From: Cytophagales bacterium
GTDB lineage: Bacteria > Bacteroidota > Bacteroidia > Cytophagales > Cyclobacteriaceae
Direction: 5' to 3'
Assembly: GCA_025359125.1 (NCBI GenBank)
Contig: JANYHI010000051.1
Location: forward strand, 19,355-83,354
Length of the DNA: 64,000 nt
A program made the position numbers and the translations under genes. A model generated the notes under the pieces. The model worked only from the letters and a program-made list of their open reading frames with translations. It ran no database searches and was not told where the DNA came from. Positions 19,392 through 30,340 of this stretch are shown here, piece by piece. Each line of letters begins with the position of its first letter. Positions within the stretch are counted from its first letter, which is position 1.

Positions 19392-20999
19392 ATGAAGAAA
19401 ATTGACAAGCTTATTATCGGGTCTTTCCTCGGCCCATTTGTAATCACACTATTGGTAGTTGTATTTATTCTGTTAATGAAGCAGATGCTCCTTTATTTTG
19501 ATGATATCATTGGTAAAGGCTTGAGTTGGGGCGAGCTAGGCTCTTTAATGTTTTATTTTTCGCTTACACTTATGCCATCTGCGCTGCCCCTGGCGGTTCT
19601 TATGTCGTCTCTTATTACATTCGGAAATCTGGGAGAACATTTTGAGTTGACTGCCATTAAAAGTCTTGGAATATCATTGACCAGAAGTTTACTACCCTTA
19701 TTCGTAGTAGTGCTAGTTATTACAGGTTTAGCTTTCCTAGCAAACAATTACATGGTGCCTAAAGCTGCTCTTGAAGCCTATAGTTTACTGTATGATATCA
19801 AACAGAAAAAGCCAGCATTAGATATTAAAGAAGGATCGTTTTACAGTGGAATTCCAGACATCAGCATTAAAGTTGGCAAAAGATTTAATGATGGAATAAC
19901 TCTTAAGGATGTTATTATCTATGACCACCGCGGAAGAGTTGGTAACAAACAGGTTATTAGAGCGGACTCCGGTAAAATGTTTACTATACTTAATGATCAA
20001 TACCTGAAGCTAGAATTGTTTGACGGAAATGACTATACCGAAGGTAATGGTTCCGGACAAGATGAAGGAGGCAGAGCTACTTCTGAGGAGACCTATCGCA
20101 AAACCAAATTCTCTAAAATGCAAGTGGTTTTAGATCTGTCTTCTTTTGGAATGAGCCGCACAGATACTAAATGGTTTAAGGGCAACCGGATAATGCGAAA
20201 TATATCAGAGCTAAAGCAGGATATGGATTCGGTTTCGAGTGAAAGAAAGTCGCAAAAGGTAAATCTGTACCTCAACACTGAACCAGGCATTTTTAACTTG
20301 CATTTTAAAAGAGATTCGATCGTTCTTCCGAAAGAATTAAAAATTTTTAAACGAGAAAGAGACTCCCTTTTAAAAGTTAAACCTGTTGTACCAAGCTCAG
20401 GGGCTAATCCAGGTGTTGTAAATTATGGATATTCAGCTCCTGCATCCGTGCTCAGTAAAATTAAAATTCCAGACTCCATTTCTCTTAAAAACCGAAAGCT
20501 ATCGGATAGCCTGTATGCGTTTAAAACCACCAAGACCGAAATAACGAGCGCTCTCAATAAAGCCAGAATGATTAAGAGTCAATTGCAAAATTTTAATATC
20601 AATGAAAGTGGTCAGAAAAATGAATTCGTTGTTTTTTGGGTGCAGTGGCATAGAATAATGGCAAATTCAATTGCCTGTTTAGCTATGTTTTTAATTGGGG
20701 CACCGCTGGGGTCTATTATTAAAAAGGGAGGGCTGGGAGTGCCGGTACTAGTCTCAATTCTATTCTTTATACTTTATTATGTCCTTGATTTGTTGGGTGT
20801 TAAATGGGCTAAGCAAGATTTAATTTCAGTACCGGTTGGTGTGTGGATGGCCAACGCTGTTTTGTTTACTATTGGGTCATTTTTTCTGCGCCAAGCTAGG
20901 GTTGATGCCCGATTATTTGATGCCGATTTTTATAATGTGGTAATTGATAAGCTAGCTAAGCGGATAGCACTTTTAAAGGCTAAACCAAAAATTGCCTGA
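19392..20999 (+). CDS. LptF/LptG (YjgP/YjgQ) family permease
   Basis: N-terminal 'KKIDKLIIGSFLGPFVITLLVVVFILLMKQML', C-terminal TM bundle 'LGVPVLVSILFFILYYVLD'; ATG 19392 chosen over upstream TTG. Confidence 0.9.
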   Translation: MKKIDKLIIGSFLGPFVITLLVVVFILLMKQMLLYFDDIIGKGLSWGELGSLMFYFSLTLMPSALPLAVLMSSLITFGNLGEHFELTAIKSLGISLTRSLLPLFVVVLVITGLAFLANNYMVPKAALEAYSLLYDIKQKKPALDIKEGSFYSGIPDISIKVGKRFNDGITLKDVIIYDHRGRVGNKQVIRADSGKMFTILNDQYLKLELFDGNDYTEGNGSGQDEGGRATSEETYRKTKFSKMQVVLDLSSFGMSRTDTKWFKGNRIMRNISELKQDMDSVSSERKSQKVNLYLNTEPGIFNLHFKRDSIVLPKELKIFKRERDSLLKVKPVVPSSGANPGVVNYGYSAPASVLSKIKIPDSISLKNRKLSDSLYAFKTTKTEITSALNKARMIKSQLQNFNINESGQKNEFVVFWVQWHRIMANSIACLAMFLIGAPLGSIIKKGGLGVPVLVSILFFILYYVLDLLGVKWAKQDLISVPVGVWMANAVLFTIGSFFLRQARVDARLFDADFYNVVIDKLAKRIALLKAKPKIA

Positions 21000-21001
21000 T
21001 A

Positions 21002-21033
21002 TTTGGATTTTTATCATCGTTACCATACTTTTG
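21002..21033 (+). promoter_or_regulatory. Bacteroidota-type sigma70 promoter upstream of rpsO
   Basis: TTTG (21002-21005), 20-bp spacer, TACTTTTG (21026-21033) matching the TTTG/TAnnTTTG consensus. Confidence 0.6.
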
Positions 21034-21066
21034 CGCGATTAAAAAACGATAAAAGAAATTCAAGAG

Positions 21067-21342
21067 ATGCAACTTACAGCCGAAAAGAAACAAGAACTAT
21101 TCAGCAAGCACGGTTTTGCTAAAAAGAAAACAGACACAGGATCACCTGAGTCTCAGATTGCCATGTTTACAACAAGAATCAACGATCTGACTCAACACCT
21201 AAAAGGGCACAAAAAGGATTTTTCTACGCAACAAGGCCTTATTAAGCTTGTTGGCCAGCGTAAGAGACTTCTTAACTACCTTCAGCGAACCAACATTACT
21301 CGCTACCGCTCTATCTTGTCGGAGCTAGAACTGAGAAAATAA
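21067..21342 (+). CDS. rpsO: 30S ribosomal protein S15
   Basis: TGSPESQIAMFTTRINDLTQHLKGHKKD...GLIKLVGQRKRLLNYL. Confidence 0.98.
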   Translation: MQLTAEKKQELFSKHGFAKKKTDTGSPESQIAMFTTRINDLTQHLKGHKKDFSTQQGLIKLVGQRKRLLNYLQRTNITRYRSILSELELRK

Positions 21343-21363
21343 ATTTAAAAAATAAGCTATACA

Positions 21364-21388
21364 GGGAACCGAACAATGGTTCCCTTTT
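21364..21388 (+). terminator. Rho-independent terminator/attenuator between rpsO and pnp
   Basis: GGGAACC-gaacaat-GGTTCCC followed by TTTTCGCTTTT. Confidence 0.7.
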
Positions 21389-21448
21389 CGCTTTTATAAA
21401 CCAGAATAATTCGCTTTCTATGTGAATTATTTACAACCATTATATCTC

Positions 21449-23596
21449 ATGAATTCAGCAATAATTAATAAAATCTGTAAACTCCCTGACGGTCGCGAAA
21501 TTTCAATTGAAACTGGCAAGCTGGCAAGACAAGCCGATGGTGCTGTTGTGTTACGCATGGGCAACACCATGTTGTTAGCAACTGTTGTGGCAAATGTTGC
21601 GCACAAAGAAGGAGCTGACTTTTTACCGATGTCAGTAGATTATCAAGAAAAATTTGCGTCAACCGGTAAAATACCTGGTGGCTTTTTGAAAAGAGAAGGT
21701 AAGCTTTCTGATTATGAAGTATTGATTAGCCGCTTGGTGGACAGAGCGATACGTCCATTATTTCCAGAAGATTATCATGCCGAAACTCAACTCAGCATTC
21801 AATTGATTTCTGGTGATGAAAATGCATTACCAGATGCACTCGCTGCGTTTGCAGCATCGGCTGCATTGGCTGTATCAGACATTCCATTTCAAGGCCCTAT
21901 TTCAGAAGTGAGAGTGGCTAGAGTGGATGGTCAACTTGTGATAAACCCAACATTAGAACAAAAAGAAAAATCTGATTTTGATTTCATCGTTGCTGCATCT
22001 ATCGAAAATATTTTGATGGTAGAAGGCGAAGCAAAAGAAATCAATGAAGAAGACATGCTAGCGGCATTGAAGTTTGCCCACGAAACAATTAAAATTCAAT
22101 GCGAACTACAAATTGAATTGACAAAGGCAGTAGGCAAAACTGAAAAGCGTATCTACAACCACGAGGTAAAAGACGAAGCCTTCAAAGCTGAACTACACAC
22201 ACGGCTTTACGATAAGGTTTATGCAGTTGCACGCCAGCAATTGAAAAATAAACACATGCGTTCTGAGCTATTTGGAAAAATAGTTGAAGACTATATTGCG
22301 TCACTTCCTGCAGACACAACCGTGAATAAAGATTTGGTTAAGAAATACTATAAGGATATTCAAAAGAAAGCTTGTCGCGATTTAGTGCTGAATGAGAAAG
22401 TGAGATTAGACGGTCGTAAGACAAACGAAATCAGACCCATTTGGTCAGAGGTAGATTATTTGCCTATGGCACACGGCTCGGCAGTGTTTACCCGTGGCGA
22501 AACACAATCGTTGACTTCTGTAACATTGGGCACTAAGCTAGATGAGCAGATGATTGACGGAGCAATGTTCTCTGGCAATAATAAATTTATCCTCCATTAT
22601 AATTTTCCTGCATTTTCTACAGGCGAAGTAAAGCCCAATCGTGGCCCGGGAAGACGAGAAGTTGGACACGGTAACTTAGCCATGCGTGCGTTGAAGCAAG
22701 TTCTTCCAAACATGACAGAAAGCCCTTATACAATCCGTGTAGTTTCTGATATTTTAGAATCGAATGGTTCGTCTTCAATGGCTACCGTTTGCGCAGGTTC
22801 ATTAGCCTTGATGGATGCTGGTATAAAAATCTCTGGTCCAGTATCGGGTATTGCAATGGGCATGATTTCGGATAGTACCACAGGCAAGTATGCAATTTTA
22901 TCTGATATTTTGGGTGACGAAGATCATTTAGGAGATATGGATTTTAAGGTAACAGGTACAGATAAAGGTATCACTGCTTGCCAAATGGATTTGAAGGTAG
23001 ACGGGCTTACTTACACAGTTCTAAAAGAAGCATTAGACCAGGCAAAAGAAGGAAGGGCGCACATCTTAAATGAGATGAAGAAAACTCTTTCTGTATCTAA
23101 GCCAGATCTTAAGCCACATGCCCCTAGAGCCGTGACCATAATAATTGAAAAAGATTTGATCGGTGCGGTAATCGGCCCAGGCGGTAAAGTAGTTCAGGAT
23201 ATTCAAAAAACTACCGGAGCAACAGTAGTTATTGAGGAGGTTGGAAATAAAGGTGTGGTAAATATCTTTGCCACTAATCAAGAAGTTATGGATGCCGCAG
23301 TGAAGCGCGTGAAGGCAATCGTAGCTGTGCCTGAAGTAGGAGAAGTTTACACTGGAATTGTAAAATCAATTATGCCATTTGGTGCATTTGTTGAGTTTAT
23401 GGCTGGTAAAGATGGGTTACTTCATATCTCAGAAATTAAGTGGGAAAGATTAGATACGATGGATGGCGTGATGCAAGTAGGTGAAGAAGTTAAGGTGAAA
23501 CTGGTGGAAGTCGATAAAAAAACAGGCAAATTTAGACTTTCAAGAAAAGTACTGTTGCCGAAGCCGGCAGCTAAGGCAGAAACGCCTTCTGCTTAG
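21449..23596 (+). CDS. pnp: polyribonucleotide nucleotidyltransferase
   Basis: RNase PH domains, [25 protein letters not shown] ([15 protein letters not shown]) and S1 domains; ORF opens at 21422. Confidence 0.98.
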   Translation: MNSAIINKICKLPDGREISIETGKLARQADGAVVLRMGNTMLLATVVANVAHKEGADFLPMSVDYQEKFASTGKIPGGFLKREGKLSDYEVLISRLVDRAIRPLFPEDYHAETQLSIQLISGDENALPDALAAFAASAALAVSDIPFQGPISEVRVARVDGQLVINPTLEQKEKSDFDFIVAASIENILMVEGEAKEINEEDMLAALKFAHETIKIQCELQIELTKAVGKTEKRIYNHEVKDEAFKAELHTRLYDKVYAVARQQLKNKHMRSELFGKIVEDYIASLPADTTVNKDLVKKYYKDIQKKACRDLVLNEKVRLDGRKTNEIRPIWSEVDYLPMAHGSAVFTRGETQSLTSVTLGTKLDEQMIDGAMFSGNNKFILHYNFPAFSTGEVKPNRGPGRREVGHGNLAMRALKQVLPNMTESPYTIRVVSDILESNGSSSMATVCAGSLALMDAGIKISGPVSGIAMGMISDSTTGKYAILSDILGDEDHLGDMDFKVTGTDKGITACQMDLKVDGLTYTVLKEALDQAKEGRAHILNEMKKTLSVSKPDLKPHAPRAVTIIIEKDLIGAVIGPGGKVVQDIQKTTGATVVIEEVGNKGVVNIFATNQEVMDAAVKRVKAIVAVPEVGEVYTGIVKSIMPFGAFVEFMAGKDGLLHISEIKWERLDTMDGVMQVGEEVKVKLVEVDKKTGKFRLSRKVLLPKPAAKAETPSA

Positions 23597-23671
23597 TTTG
23601 GTAATGCAATTTTTTGGAACTAATTTTTCATTTTTACGTGTTTTAAATAGGCTAAAGGAAAGACGCACATT

Positions 23672-24535
23672 ATGAGACAATTAAAGATTAGCAAACAGAT
23701 CACTAACCGCGAGAGCCAGTCGCTGGATAAGTATTTGCAAGAAATTGGTAAGGTAGATCTACTCACGCCAGATGAAGAGGTAGAGTTAGCAAAACGGATT
23801 AAAGAAGGAGATCAAATTGCATTAGAGAAACTTACTAAGGCGAATCTTCGCTTCGTAGTATCTGTAGCAAAACAATATCAGAATCAGGGTTTGTCTTTGG
23901 GCGATTTAATAAATGAAGGGAATTTGGGTTTGATTAAAGCTGCACAACGTTTCGATGAAACTCGTGGTTTTAAATTTATCTCTTATGCCGTTTGGTGGAT
24001 CCGTCAATCAATTCTTCAAGCACTAGCTGAGCAATCTCGCATTGTTCGTTTGCCTTTGAATCGGGTAGGTTCATTGAATAAAATTTCTAAAACCTTTTCT
24101 GAATTAGAGCAGAAGTTTGAACGCGAACCATCTCCAGAAGAATTAGCAGAAGTATTAGAAGTAACTACTGCCGAAGTAGTGGATACTATGAAAATCTCTG
24201 GCAGGCATGTATCTATGGATGCGCCCTTTGTACAAGGGGAAGAAAACAGCTTATTAGATGTTCTTGAGAATGATAGCGAAGAGACTCCTGATTCTGGCTT
24301 AATGACTGATTCATTGAGAAGAGAGGTGCAAAGAGCTCTGTCGACTTTAACTCAACGTGAATCAGATGTCATCACCTTATACTTTGGATTGAATGGAGAA
24401 CATGCCATGACGTTGGAAGAAATAGGAGAGAAGTTTAGCTTGACTCGCGAGCGTGTAAGACAAATTAAGGAGAAAGCTATTCGCAGGCTTCGCCATACTT
24501 CCAGAAGTAAAGCATTGAAGCCATACTTAGGTTAA
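23672..24535 (+). CDS. rpoD: RNA polymerase primary sigma factor (RpoD/SigA type)
   Basis: [57 protein letters not shown] and region 4 [18 protein letters not shown]. Confidence 0.97.
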   Translation: MRQLKISKQITNRESQSLDKYLQEIGKVDLLTPDEEVELAKRIKEGDQIALEKLTKANLRFVVSVAKQYQNQGLSLGDLINEGNLGLIKAAQRFDETRGFKFISYAVWWIRQSILQALAEQSRIVRLPLNRVGSLNKISKTFSELEQKFEREPSPEELAEVLEVTTAEVVDTMKISGRHVSMDAPFVQGEENSLLDVLENDSEETPDSGLMTDSLRREVQRALSTLTQRESDVITLYFGLNGEHAMTLEEIGEKFSLTRERVRQIKEKAIRRLRHTSRSKALKPYLG

Positions 24536-24559
24536 ATGAATTTCTAAATTGAATTATAC

Positions 24560-24587
24560 AAAGGTCTCTGTAGAGGAGACCTTTTTT
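24560..24587 (+). terminator. Rho-independent terminator after rpoD
   Basis: AAAGGTCTC-tgtagag-GAGACCTTT plus T-tract. Confidence 0.8.
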
Positions 24588-24609
24588 ATTAAAAATTTTG
24601 TTGAACAGC

Positions 24610-25554
24610 ATGGAAAATGAAAAAGTAAAGGTCTTAATTATTGGCTCCGGACCGGCCGGTTATACGGCAGCCATTTATGCTGCAAGAGCTGGACTTAAGC
24701 CGGTACTTTATACAGGGGCGCAGCCCGGTGGTCAATTAACCATTACCAACGATGTTGAGAATTTTCCAGGCTACCCTGATGGAATCAACGGCCCACAAAT
24801 GATGATGGACTTGCAAAAGCAAGCCGAGCGATTTGGTACCAAAGTTAATTTTGGTTTAGTTACCGCAGTTGATTTTTCAGGGTATCCTCATAAAGTTACT
24901 GTTGATGAAAAGTATGTGATAGAAGCAGAGTCAATTATTATTGCTACAGGCGCAACAGCTAAATATTTAGGTATTCCATCCGAGCAAAAATATGCTAATC
25001 AGGGTGTATCAGCTTGTGCAGTTTGCGATGGTTTCTTTTACAGAGGCAAAGATGTTGCCGTGGTTGGCGCAGGAGATTCTGCAGCTGAAGAGGCAACGTA
25101 TCTGGCAAACCTCTGCCCTAAAGTTCACCTGATTGTTAGAAGAGGAGAGATGCGTGCGTCCAAAATCATGCAACAGCGAGTGGAGAATACCCACAACATA
25201 GAGATACATTGGAATTCAGAAACGGATGAAATTTTAGGAGACGATTCTGGAGTAACCGGTGTAAGACTTTACAACAATGTTTCGAAAGAAAAGAAAGTGA
25301 TTTCGGTAAGCGGCTTCTTTTTGGCAATCGGCCATAAACCAAACACAGATATTTTTGCTGGTAAGTTAGATATGGATGAATCTGGTTATGTGCTCGTTAA
25401 ACCTGGCACTACAAAGACAAATGTAGAAGGTGTATTTGCTGTGGGAGATGTGGCCGATAAAGTGTATCGTCAGGCAATTACTGCAGCAGGCACTGGTTGT
25501 ATGGGCGCATTAGATGCTGAGAAGTTTTTGGTTTCTAAAGAGGTATCAGTTTAA
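24610..25554 (+). CDS. trxB: thioredoxin-disulfide reductase
   Basis: GSGPAGYTAAIYAARAGL, redox CAVC (ACAVCDGFFYRGK), GAGDSAAEEA, FAVGDV. Confidence 0.96.
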   Translation: MENEKVKVLIIGSGPAGYTAAIYAARAGLKPVLYTGAQPGGQLTITNDVENFPGYPDGINGPQMMMDLQKQAERFGTKVNFGLVTAVDFSGYPHKVTVDEKYVIEAESIIIATGATAKYLGIPSEQKYANQGVSACAVCDGFFYRGKDVAVVGAGDSAAEEATYLANLCPKVHLIVRRGEMRASKIMQQRVENTHNIEIHWNSETDEILGDDSGVTGVRLYNNVSKEKKVISVSGFFLAIGHKPNTDIFAGKLDMDESGYVLVKPGTTKTNVEGVFAVGDVADKVYRQAITAAGTGCMGALDAEKFLVSKEVSV

Positions 25555-25643
25555 AATAGTTAATGGTTACTAGTTAAAAGTTAATCGCAATAGTTAATAT
25601 CTAACTCCAATAACCATTACCAAATAACTATCAACTAAAAGGT

Positions 25644-26360
25644 ATGAAGCTAGATATACTTGTATTCGGTGCTCACCCTGATGATGTGGAGCTAGGCTGT
25701 GGAGGCACCATTGCAAAGCATGTTTCACTTGGATACAAGGTAGGTGTAGTTGATCTCACACAAGGAGAATTAGGCACTCGTGGCACAATAGAGACACGCA
25801 AGCAAGAAGCGACAGATGCATCAAAAATTTTAAAGCTATCGGTAAGAGAAAATCTAGGATTAAAGGATGGTTTTTTCATAAATGACCAGCCTTCTCAATT
25901 AAAATTAATTCAAGCCATTCGTAAGTACCAGCCGGAGATAGTAATAGCCAATGCGGTAGAAGATCGCCATCCCGATCACGGCAAGGGCTCTAAATTAGTT
26001 TTTGATTCTTGTTTTTTTTCTGGCTTAGCAAAAATAGAAACATCGGATAATAGTTCAACTCAAATTCCATGGAGGCCTAAGAAGCTTTACCATTATATAC
26101 AAAGTCAATTGATTATGCCCGATCTGGTGGTTGATATATCAGATTTTTGGAAAGAGAAAATTGAATCTGTACGGGTTTACAAAACACAATTTTATAGTGC
26201 GGCTAGTAACGAGCCTGAAACATTTATTTCCAAACCTAGTTTCTTAGCATTCTTAGAGGCGCGTGCCCGCGAATTAGGACAAAGCATTAATGTAGAGTAT
26301 GCCGAAGGATTTACTGTGAATAGTATGATCGGTGTTGATCACCTTTTTCAAATTCATTAA
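25644..26360 (+). CDS. bshB1: bacillithiol biosynthesis deacetylase BshB1
   Basis: FGAHPDDVELGCGGTIAKH, DLTQGELGTRGT, NAVEDRHPDHGKGSKLV. Confidence 0.93.
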   Translation: MKLDILVFGAHPDDVELGCGGTIAKHVSLGYKVGVVDLTQGELGTRGTIETRKQEATDASKILKLSVRENLGLKDGFFINDQPSQLKLIQAIRKYQPEIVIANAVEDRHPDHGKGSKLVFDSCFFSGLAKIETSDNSSTQIPWRPKKLYHYIQSQLIMPDLVVDISDFWKEKIESVRVYKTQFYSAASNEPETFISKPSFLAFLEARARELGQSINVEYAEGFTVNSMIGVDHLFQIH

Positions 26361-26373
26361 AGACTATTTCTGT

Positions 26374-27015
26374 TTATGGCGCCAGCCGATGTATCGTCCA
26401 AGAATTATTCTCTTTATAGAATACAATCCGATCGTGTAAGCGACTAGGCCTTCCTTGCCAGAACTCAATTTCGTGCGGATCGACAGAAAATCCTCCCCAC
26501 TGTTTAGGCTTAGGTATTTCTTTACCACCTGCAAATTTCTTTTCAAGTTCCGCTGTTCGTGCTTCTAAAATCATTCGATCTTTTATGACAGCACTTTGTG
26601 GAGATGCCCATGCGCCCAACTGACTTTCTCTCGGGCGATTGTGAAAATATTCTTCCGAAGCGCCCTCTTGAATACGTGTGGCAACTCCTTCTACTCGTAC
26701 CTGCCGCTCTAATTCAGGCCAAAAGAAAGTAAGTGCGCAAGCCGGATTATCTAAAAGCTCTTTACCTTTTTGACTTTGATAATTAGTATAAAAAGTAAAC
26801 TTATCAGATTCTAATCCCTTCAACAATACGATTCTTGCTGAAGGTCTATTTCCTTCAGAAACAGTAGACAAAGTCATCGCGTTGGGCTCCAGCACTTTCG
26901 AATCAATCGCGGTTCTAAACCACTCTTCAAATTGCCGAATTGGGTTCTTTTGTATAGTGGTTGCATCTAGAGATGCCTTTGAATATTCTTTCCGTAAATT
27001 TTGAATATTGATCAT
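26374..27015 (-). CDS. pdxH: pyridoxamine 5'-phosphate oxidase
   Basis: RIVLLKGLESDKFTFYTNYQSQKGKEL, FFWPELERQVRVEG, EFWQGRPSRLHDR, C-terminal RLAP. Confidence 0.96.
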   Translation of the reverse strand: MINIQNLRKEYSKASLDATTIQKNPIRQFEEWFRTAIDSKVLEPNAMTLSTVSEGNRPSARIVLLKGLESDKFTFYTNYQSQKGKELLDNPACALTFFWPELERQVRVEGVATRIQEGASEEYFHNRPRESQLGAWASPQSAVIKDRMILEARTAELEKKFAGGKEIPKPKQWGGFSVDPHEIEFWQGRPSRLHDRIVFYKENNSWTIHRLAP

Positions 27016-27135
27016 TGAACTAAAGTTTTTGAAAAATTAAAAAATCTTGTGTTTGCTTCTCAATATTAGCTGTACTTAATTTCGAAATTAAATAAAGTAA
27101 ATGCTTATATTTTAATTTCGTTTTAAAGGATAATC

Positions 27136-27711
27136 ATGGAGTTCTTTCAATATAAGAATAAACTTGCGCCTATTAAAGGAAGGATATTGGCATCAGAACC
27201 TTACTTGCCAGATCCTAATTTTGAAAGAACTATTATTTTATTAACAGAATATAATGAAGAGGGTTCAGTTGGCTTTGTTTTAAATAAACCTTCTGAGACT
27301 ATAGTTTCGGAAATAGTCGATAATATTAAAAACATTGAAGCAAGAGTTTATATTGGGGGCCCTGTGCAACAAGATACGCTGCATTTTATACATCGTATTG
27401 ATTCAATTGCAGATGCGATTGAAATAGTGGATGGCATCTTTTGGGGAGGTAATTTTGAGCAGCTCTTGTCTATGATTGAAAACCATCAGATTGATCCTTT
27501 TGATATCAAATTTTTTTTAGGATATAGCGGTTGGTCTCCCGGTCAGTTAGCGGAAGAGTTAAAGGCCGATTCGTGGATTGTAAGTGATAAAGTAACACAA
27601 GATTTAATCTTTGAAACACCGCCCGAAATGATGTGGAAAAAGTCATTACAGAGTTTAGGGGGCAGATTTTCGGTGTATTCAAATTACCCGGTTGACCCCA
27701 ATATGAATTGA
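27136..27711 (+). CDS. YqgE/AlgH family protein
   Basis: GRILASEPYLPDPNFERTIILLTEYNEEGSVGFVLNKP, YIGGPVQ, FLGYSGWSPGQLAEEL. Confidence 0.94.
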   Translation: MEFFQYKNKLAPIKGRILASEPYLPDPNFERTIILLTEYNEEGSVGFVLNKPSETIVSEIVDNIKNIEARVYIGGPVQQDTLHFIHRIDSIADAIEIVDGIFWGGNFEQLLSMIENHQIDPFDIKFFLGYSGWSPGQLAEELKADSWIVSDKVTQDLIFETPPEMMWKKSLQSLGGRFSVYSNYPVDPNMN

Positions 27712-27773
27712 ATGATTTTTGTAACTTTGGTTTTTTAGAAAAAAAGAAATTGTTAACGTAAACGGATTTACTT

Positions 27774-29579
27774 GTGGAGAACGAGACGAATGGCCAAATG
27801 ACGGATGAGACGGTAGAGTTGGATGAAATCCGATCTTCTCAAGCAGAAATTGAACTCGTAGAAAAGCCTATTGATTATTCTACCTTTTCAAAAAAGGATT
27901 TTGTAGAATTGATTAAGGAATTATCGAAGGATGATAACATTAAAAAAGTTGATACCTCTATTAAAGAGATCAAGCCACTCTTTGACGGGATAAGAGATGC
28001 AGAAAAAAGAAAAGCACGCGAGAAATTTCTAAGTGAAGGTGGGATAGAAGATGATTTTGAATTTCGTTTGGATGAATCCGATCATCAGTTTGATGCTGCG
28101 CTAAAATTAATTAGAGATAAAAAGCAAGCTTTCTTTAAACACCTCGAAGATCAGAAAAATGAAGGTCTTCGTAAGAAAAATGAAATCTTAGAAAAACTAA
28201 GAACGTTAGTGGATGGAGAGGATTCTCCTCAGGCCTTTCACCAATTCAAAGATCTGCAACGCGATTGGAAAAATACGGGACCAGTTCCGGTAGCTCATTT
28301 AAAAACGTTGTGGGCAAATTACAATGCACTGATCGATCGGTTTTACGATCATCGAAATATTTATTTTGAGCTGAAAGAATTAGATCGCAAGAGAAATCTG
28401 GAAGCAAAGAAGGAATTAGTATTGCGGGCAACAAAATTATCGCAACTTGATTCTATTCAGGAGGCTGTTCGTGAGCTAAATGAACTTCATAATGAATTCA
28501 AACATATTGGGCCTGTTCCTAAAGAGGATCAGGAGGCTTTGTGGCAAAGTTTTAAAAGTGCCTCAGATGCATTGTATGTTAGAAGAGATTCTTTCGTAGC
28601 AACTTTGCAACAAGAGTTAGTAGCTAATCTTGAAAAGAAAAATCAAATTTTAGAAGAGTCTTTATCGTACTCAGAATTTTCTTCTGATCGTATCAAAGAT
28701 TGGAATCAGAAAACGAAAGATATTTTAGAGCTACAAAAAAGATGGGATGCCATTGGTAGTATTCCCCGCTCAAAACAAAAAGATGTAAACAAGAAATTCT
28801 GGACTTCTTTTAAAACTTTCTTTCATAATAAAAGTATTTTCTTCAAGAAACTTGATGTGGAGAGAGCAAAGAATTTAATATTGAAGGAAGAACTTGTTAC
28901 CAGAGCCATAGAGCTTCAAACGAGCGAGAATCCTGAGAAGACAGCAAATGAATATAAAGCACTCCAGCAAAAGTGGAAAGACATAGGACCAGTGCCTGAG
29001 AAGGTGCGTGAAAAAATTTATCAACAGTTTAAAGAAGCTTGCGATTCTTTCTTTAATCAAAGAAGGAGCGCTTCTGAGAAAGCTAATCAAGATCAGGTAA
29101 TTATATTGGAACAGAAGGAGTTAGTAATTAATCAACTAACACAGCTTGCTGAAACGAAGTCGGGTACTATTCAACAGATACAGGAATTACAAAATCAATT
29201 TAATGCGTTGGGCTTTGTACCGAAGCATGCAGTGGCTTCAATCAAATCTAGATTTAGTGAGGCGGTAAGCAAAGCCATTGGCTCGATTGATAATTTAAGT
29301 GAGAAAGACAGAGATCAAGCTGTTTTAGAAATGGAGTTGAGTGGATTGCGCAATGATCCACAGGCTGATCGTAAACTTTTTCAAAAAGAGCAGACTATAC
29401 GGAAGCATATTGTGAAAGCTGAAAATGATATTGCTGTTCTGAAAAATAACCTCACATTCTTTGAGAGGTCGAAGAATGCAGATAAGCTGAAGGAGGAATA
29501 TGGTAACAAGATAAAAGCCGCTGGCGAAGAGTTGGTTCATTTAAAAAAGCAGCTAAAAATACTAAAACAGCCCAGTTAA
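27774..29579 (+). CDS. DUF349 repeat-containing protein
   Basis: At least five repeats of the type 'W(K/D)xxGPVPxxxxxxLWxxFxxxxDxFYxxR'; coiled-coil rich. Confidence 0.88.
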   Translation: MENETNGQMTDETVELDEIRSSQAEIELVEKPIDYSTFSKKDFVELIKELSKDDNIKKVDTSIKEIKPLFDGIRDAEKRKAREKFLSEGGIEDDFEFRLDESDHQFDAALKLIRDKKQAFFKHLEDQKNEGLRKKNEILEKLRTLVDGEDSPQAFHQFKDLQRDWKNTGPVPVAHLKTLWANYNALIDRFYDHRNIYFELKELDRKRNLEAKKELVLRATKLSQLDSIQEAVRELNELHNEFKHIGPVPKEDQEALWQSFKSASDALYVRRDSFVATLQQELVANLEKKNQILEESLSYSEFSSDRIKDWNQKTKDILELQKRWDAIGSIPRSKQKDVNKKFWTSFKTFFHNKSIFFKKLDVERAKNLILKEELVTRAIELQTSENPEKTANEYKALQQKWKDIGPVPEKVREKIYQQFKEACDSFFNQRRSASEKANQDQVIILEQKELVINQLTQLAETKSGTIQQIQELQNQFNALGFVPKHAVASIKSRFSEAVSKAIGSIDNLSEKDRDQAVLEMELSGLRNDPQADRKLFQKEQTIRKHIVKAENDIAVLKNNLTFFERSKNADKLKEEYGNKIKAAGEELVHLKKQLKILKQPS

Positions 29580-29583
29580 TTAC

Positions 29584-29613
29584 TTGCAGAACTAAATTCT
29601 TACAGTACTTTTG
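29584..29613 (+). promoter_or_regulatory. Bacteroidota-type promoter upstream of tRNA-Thr
   Basis: TTG (29584-29586), 19-bp spacer, TACTTTTG (29606-29613). Confidence 0.55.
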
Positions 29614-29625
29614 CACCTCATTTAA

Positions 29626-29698
<73 letters not shown>

Positions 29699-29705
29699 CA
29701 TTAAT

Positions 29706-29737
29706 AACCCTCAGAATATCGCTTCTGAGGGTTTTTT
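29706..29737 (+). terminator. Rho-independent terminator after tRNA-Thr
   Basis: AACCCTCAGAA-tatcgc-TTCTGAGGGTT followed by TTTT. Confidence 0.85.
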
Positions 29738-29843
29738 ATTGGATTTTATGGTAGATTGATGGGATTAGGAACGTTCATATCTCTGTGTACCAATATGTCA
29801 CTTTTATGTACTGTAATTCCTTAATACTTTAAGCATGTACTTA

Positions 29844-29996
29844 TCAAACCTTCTTTCCTTGAATTACTTGCAGGATGATTGCGATGATCGCAATTACAAG
29901 AAGTACGTGAATAATTCCACCAGCACTGTATCCAACAAATCCAATTGCCCAGCTGATAATCAATATCACTGCCACGATGTACAATATATTTCTCAT
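29844..29996 (-). CDS. small hydrophobic membrane protein (lmo0937-like), 50 aa
   Basis: Not in the ORF track (<60 aa). Minus-strand translation MRNILYIVAVILIISWAIGFVGYSAGGIIHVLLVIAIIAIILQVIQGKKV*, ATG start and TGA stop. Confidence 0.75.
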   Translation of the reverse strand: MRNILYIVAVILIISWAIGFVGYSAGGIIHVLLVIAIIAIILQVIQGKKV

Positions 29997-30006
29997 TTTT
30001 TTTAGT

Positions 30007-30195
30007 TTAAATTGCTTCTATAATTTTTTGAATTTCTTCTTTACTCTTCCCTAATTTTTTTTGTAACCTTCCGATCATTTCATCTTGCTTTCCTTCTATT
30101 AACAATAAATCGTTATCTGTAAGTATTGCAAAACTTTGCTTTAGTTTTCCTTTGGTCTTGTTCCAATTCCCCATCCATTCCATTTTATTCTCCAT
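30007..30195 (-). CDS. CsbD family stress protein
   Basis: MEWMGNWNKTKGKLKQSFAILTDNDLLLIEGKQDEMIGRLQKKLGKSKEEIQKII. Confidence 0.85.
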   Translation of the reverse strand: MENKMEWMGNWNKTKGKLKQSFAILTDNDLLLIEGKQDEMIGRLQKKLGKSKEEIQKIIEAI

Positions 30196-30340
30196 AGTCT
30201 ATTTTTTTAAATCTTTTTCACTGTTTTTATCTGTCAAAGATGATTACATACTGATTTAGGAATATTGCAAACGTTGTGAGAAAAATTACATATTTCTCAC
30301 ATTATTAATAACTCGAGTTACCCGTTGATATGTTTTAACA

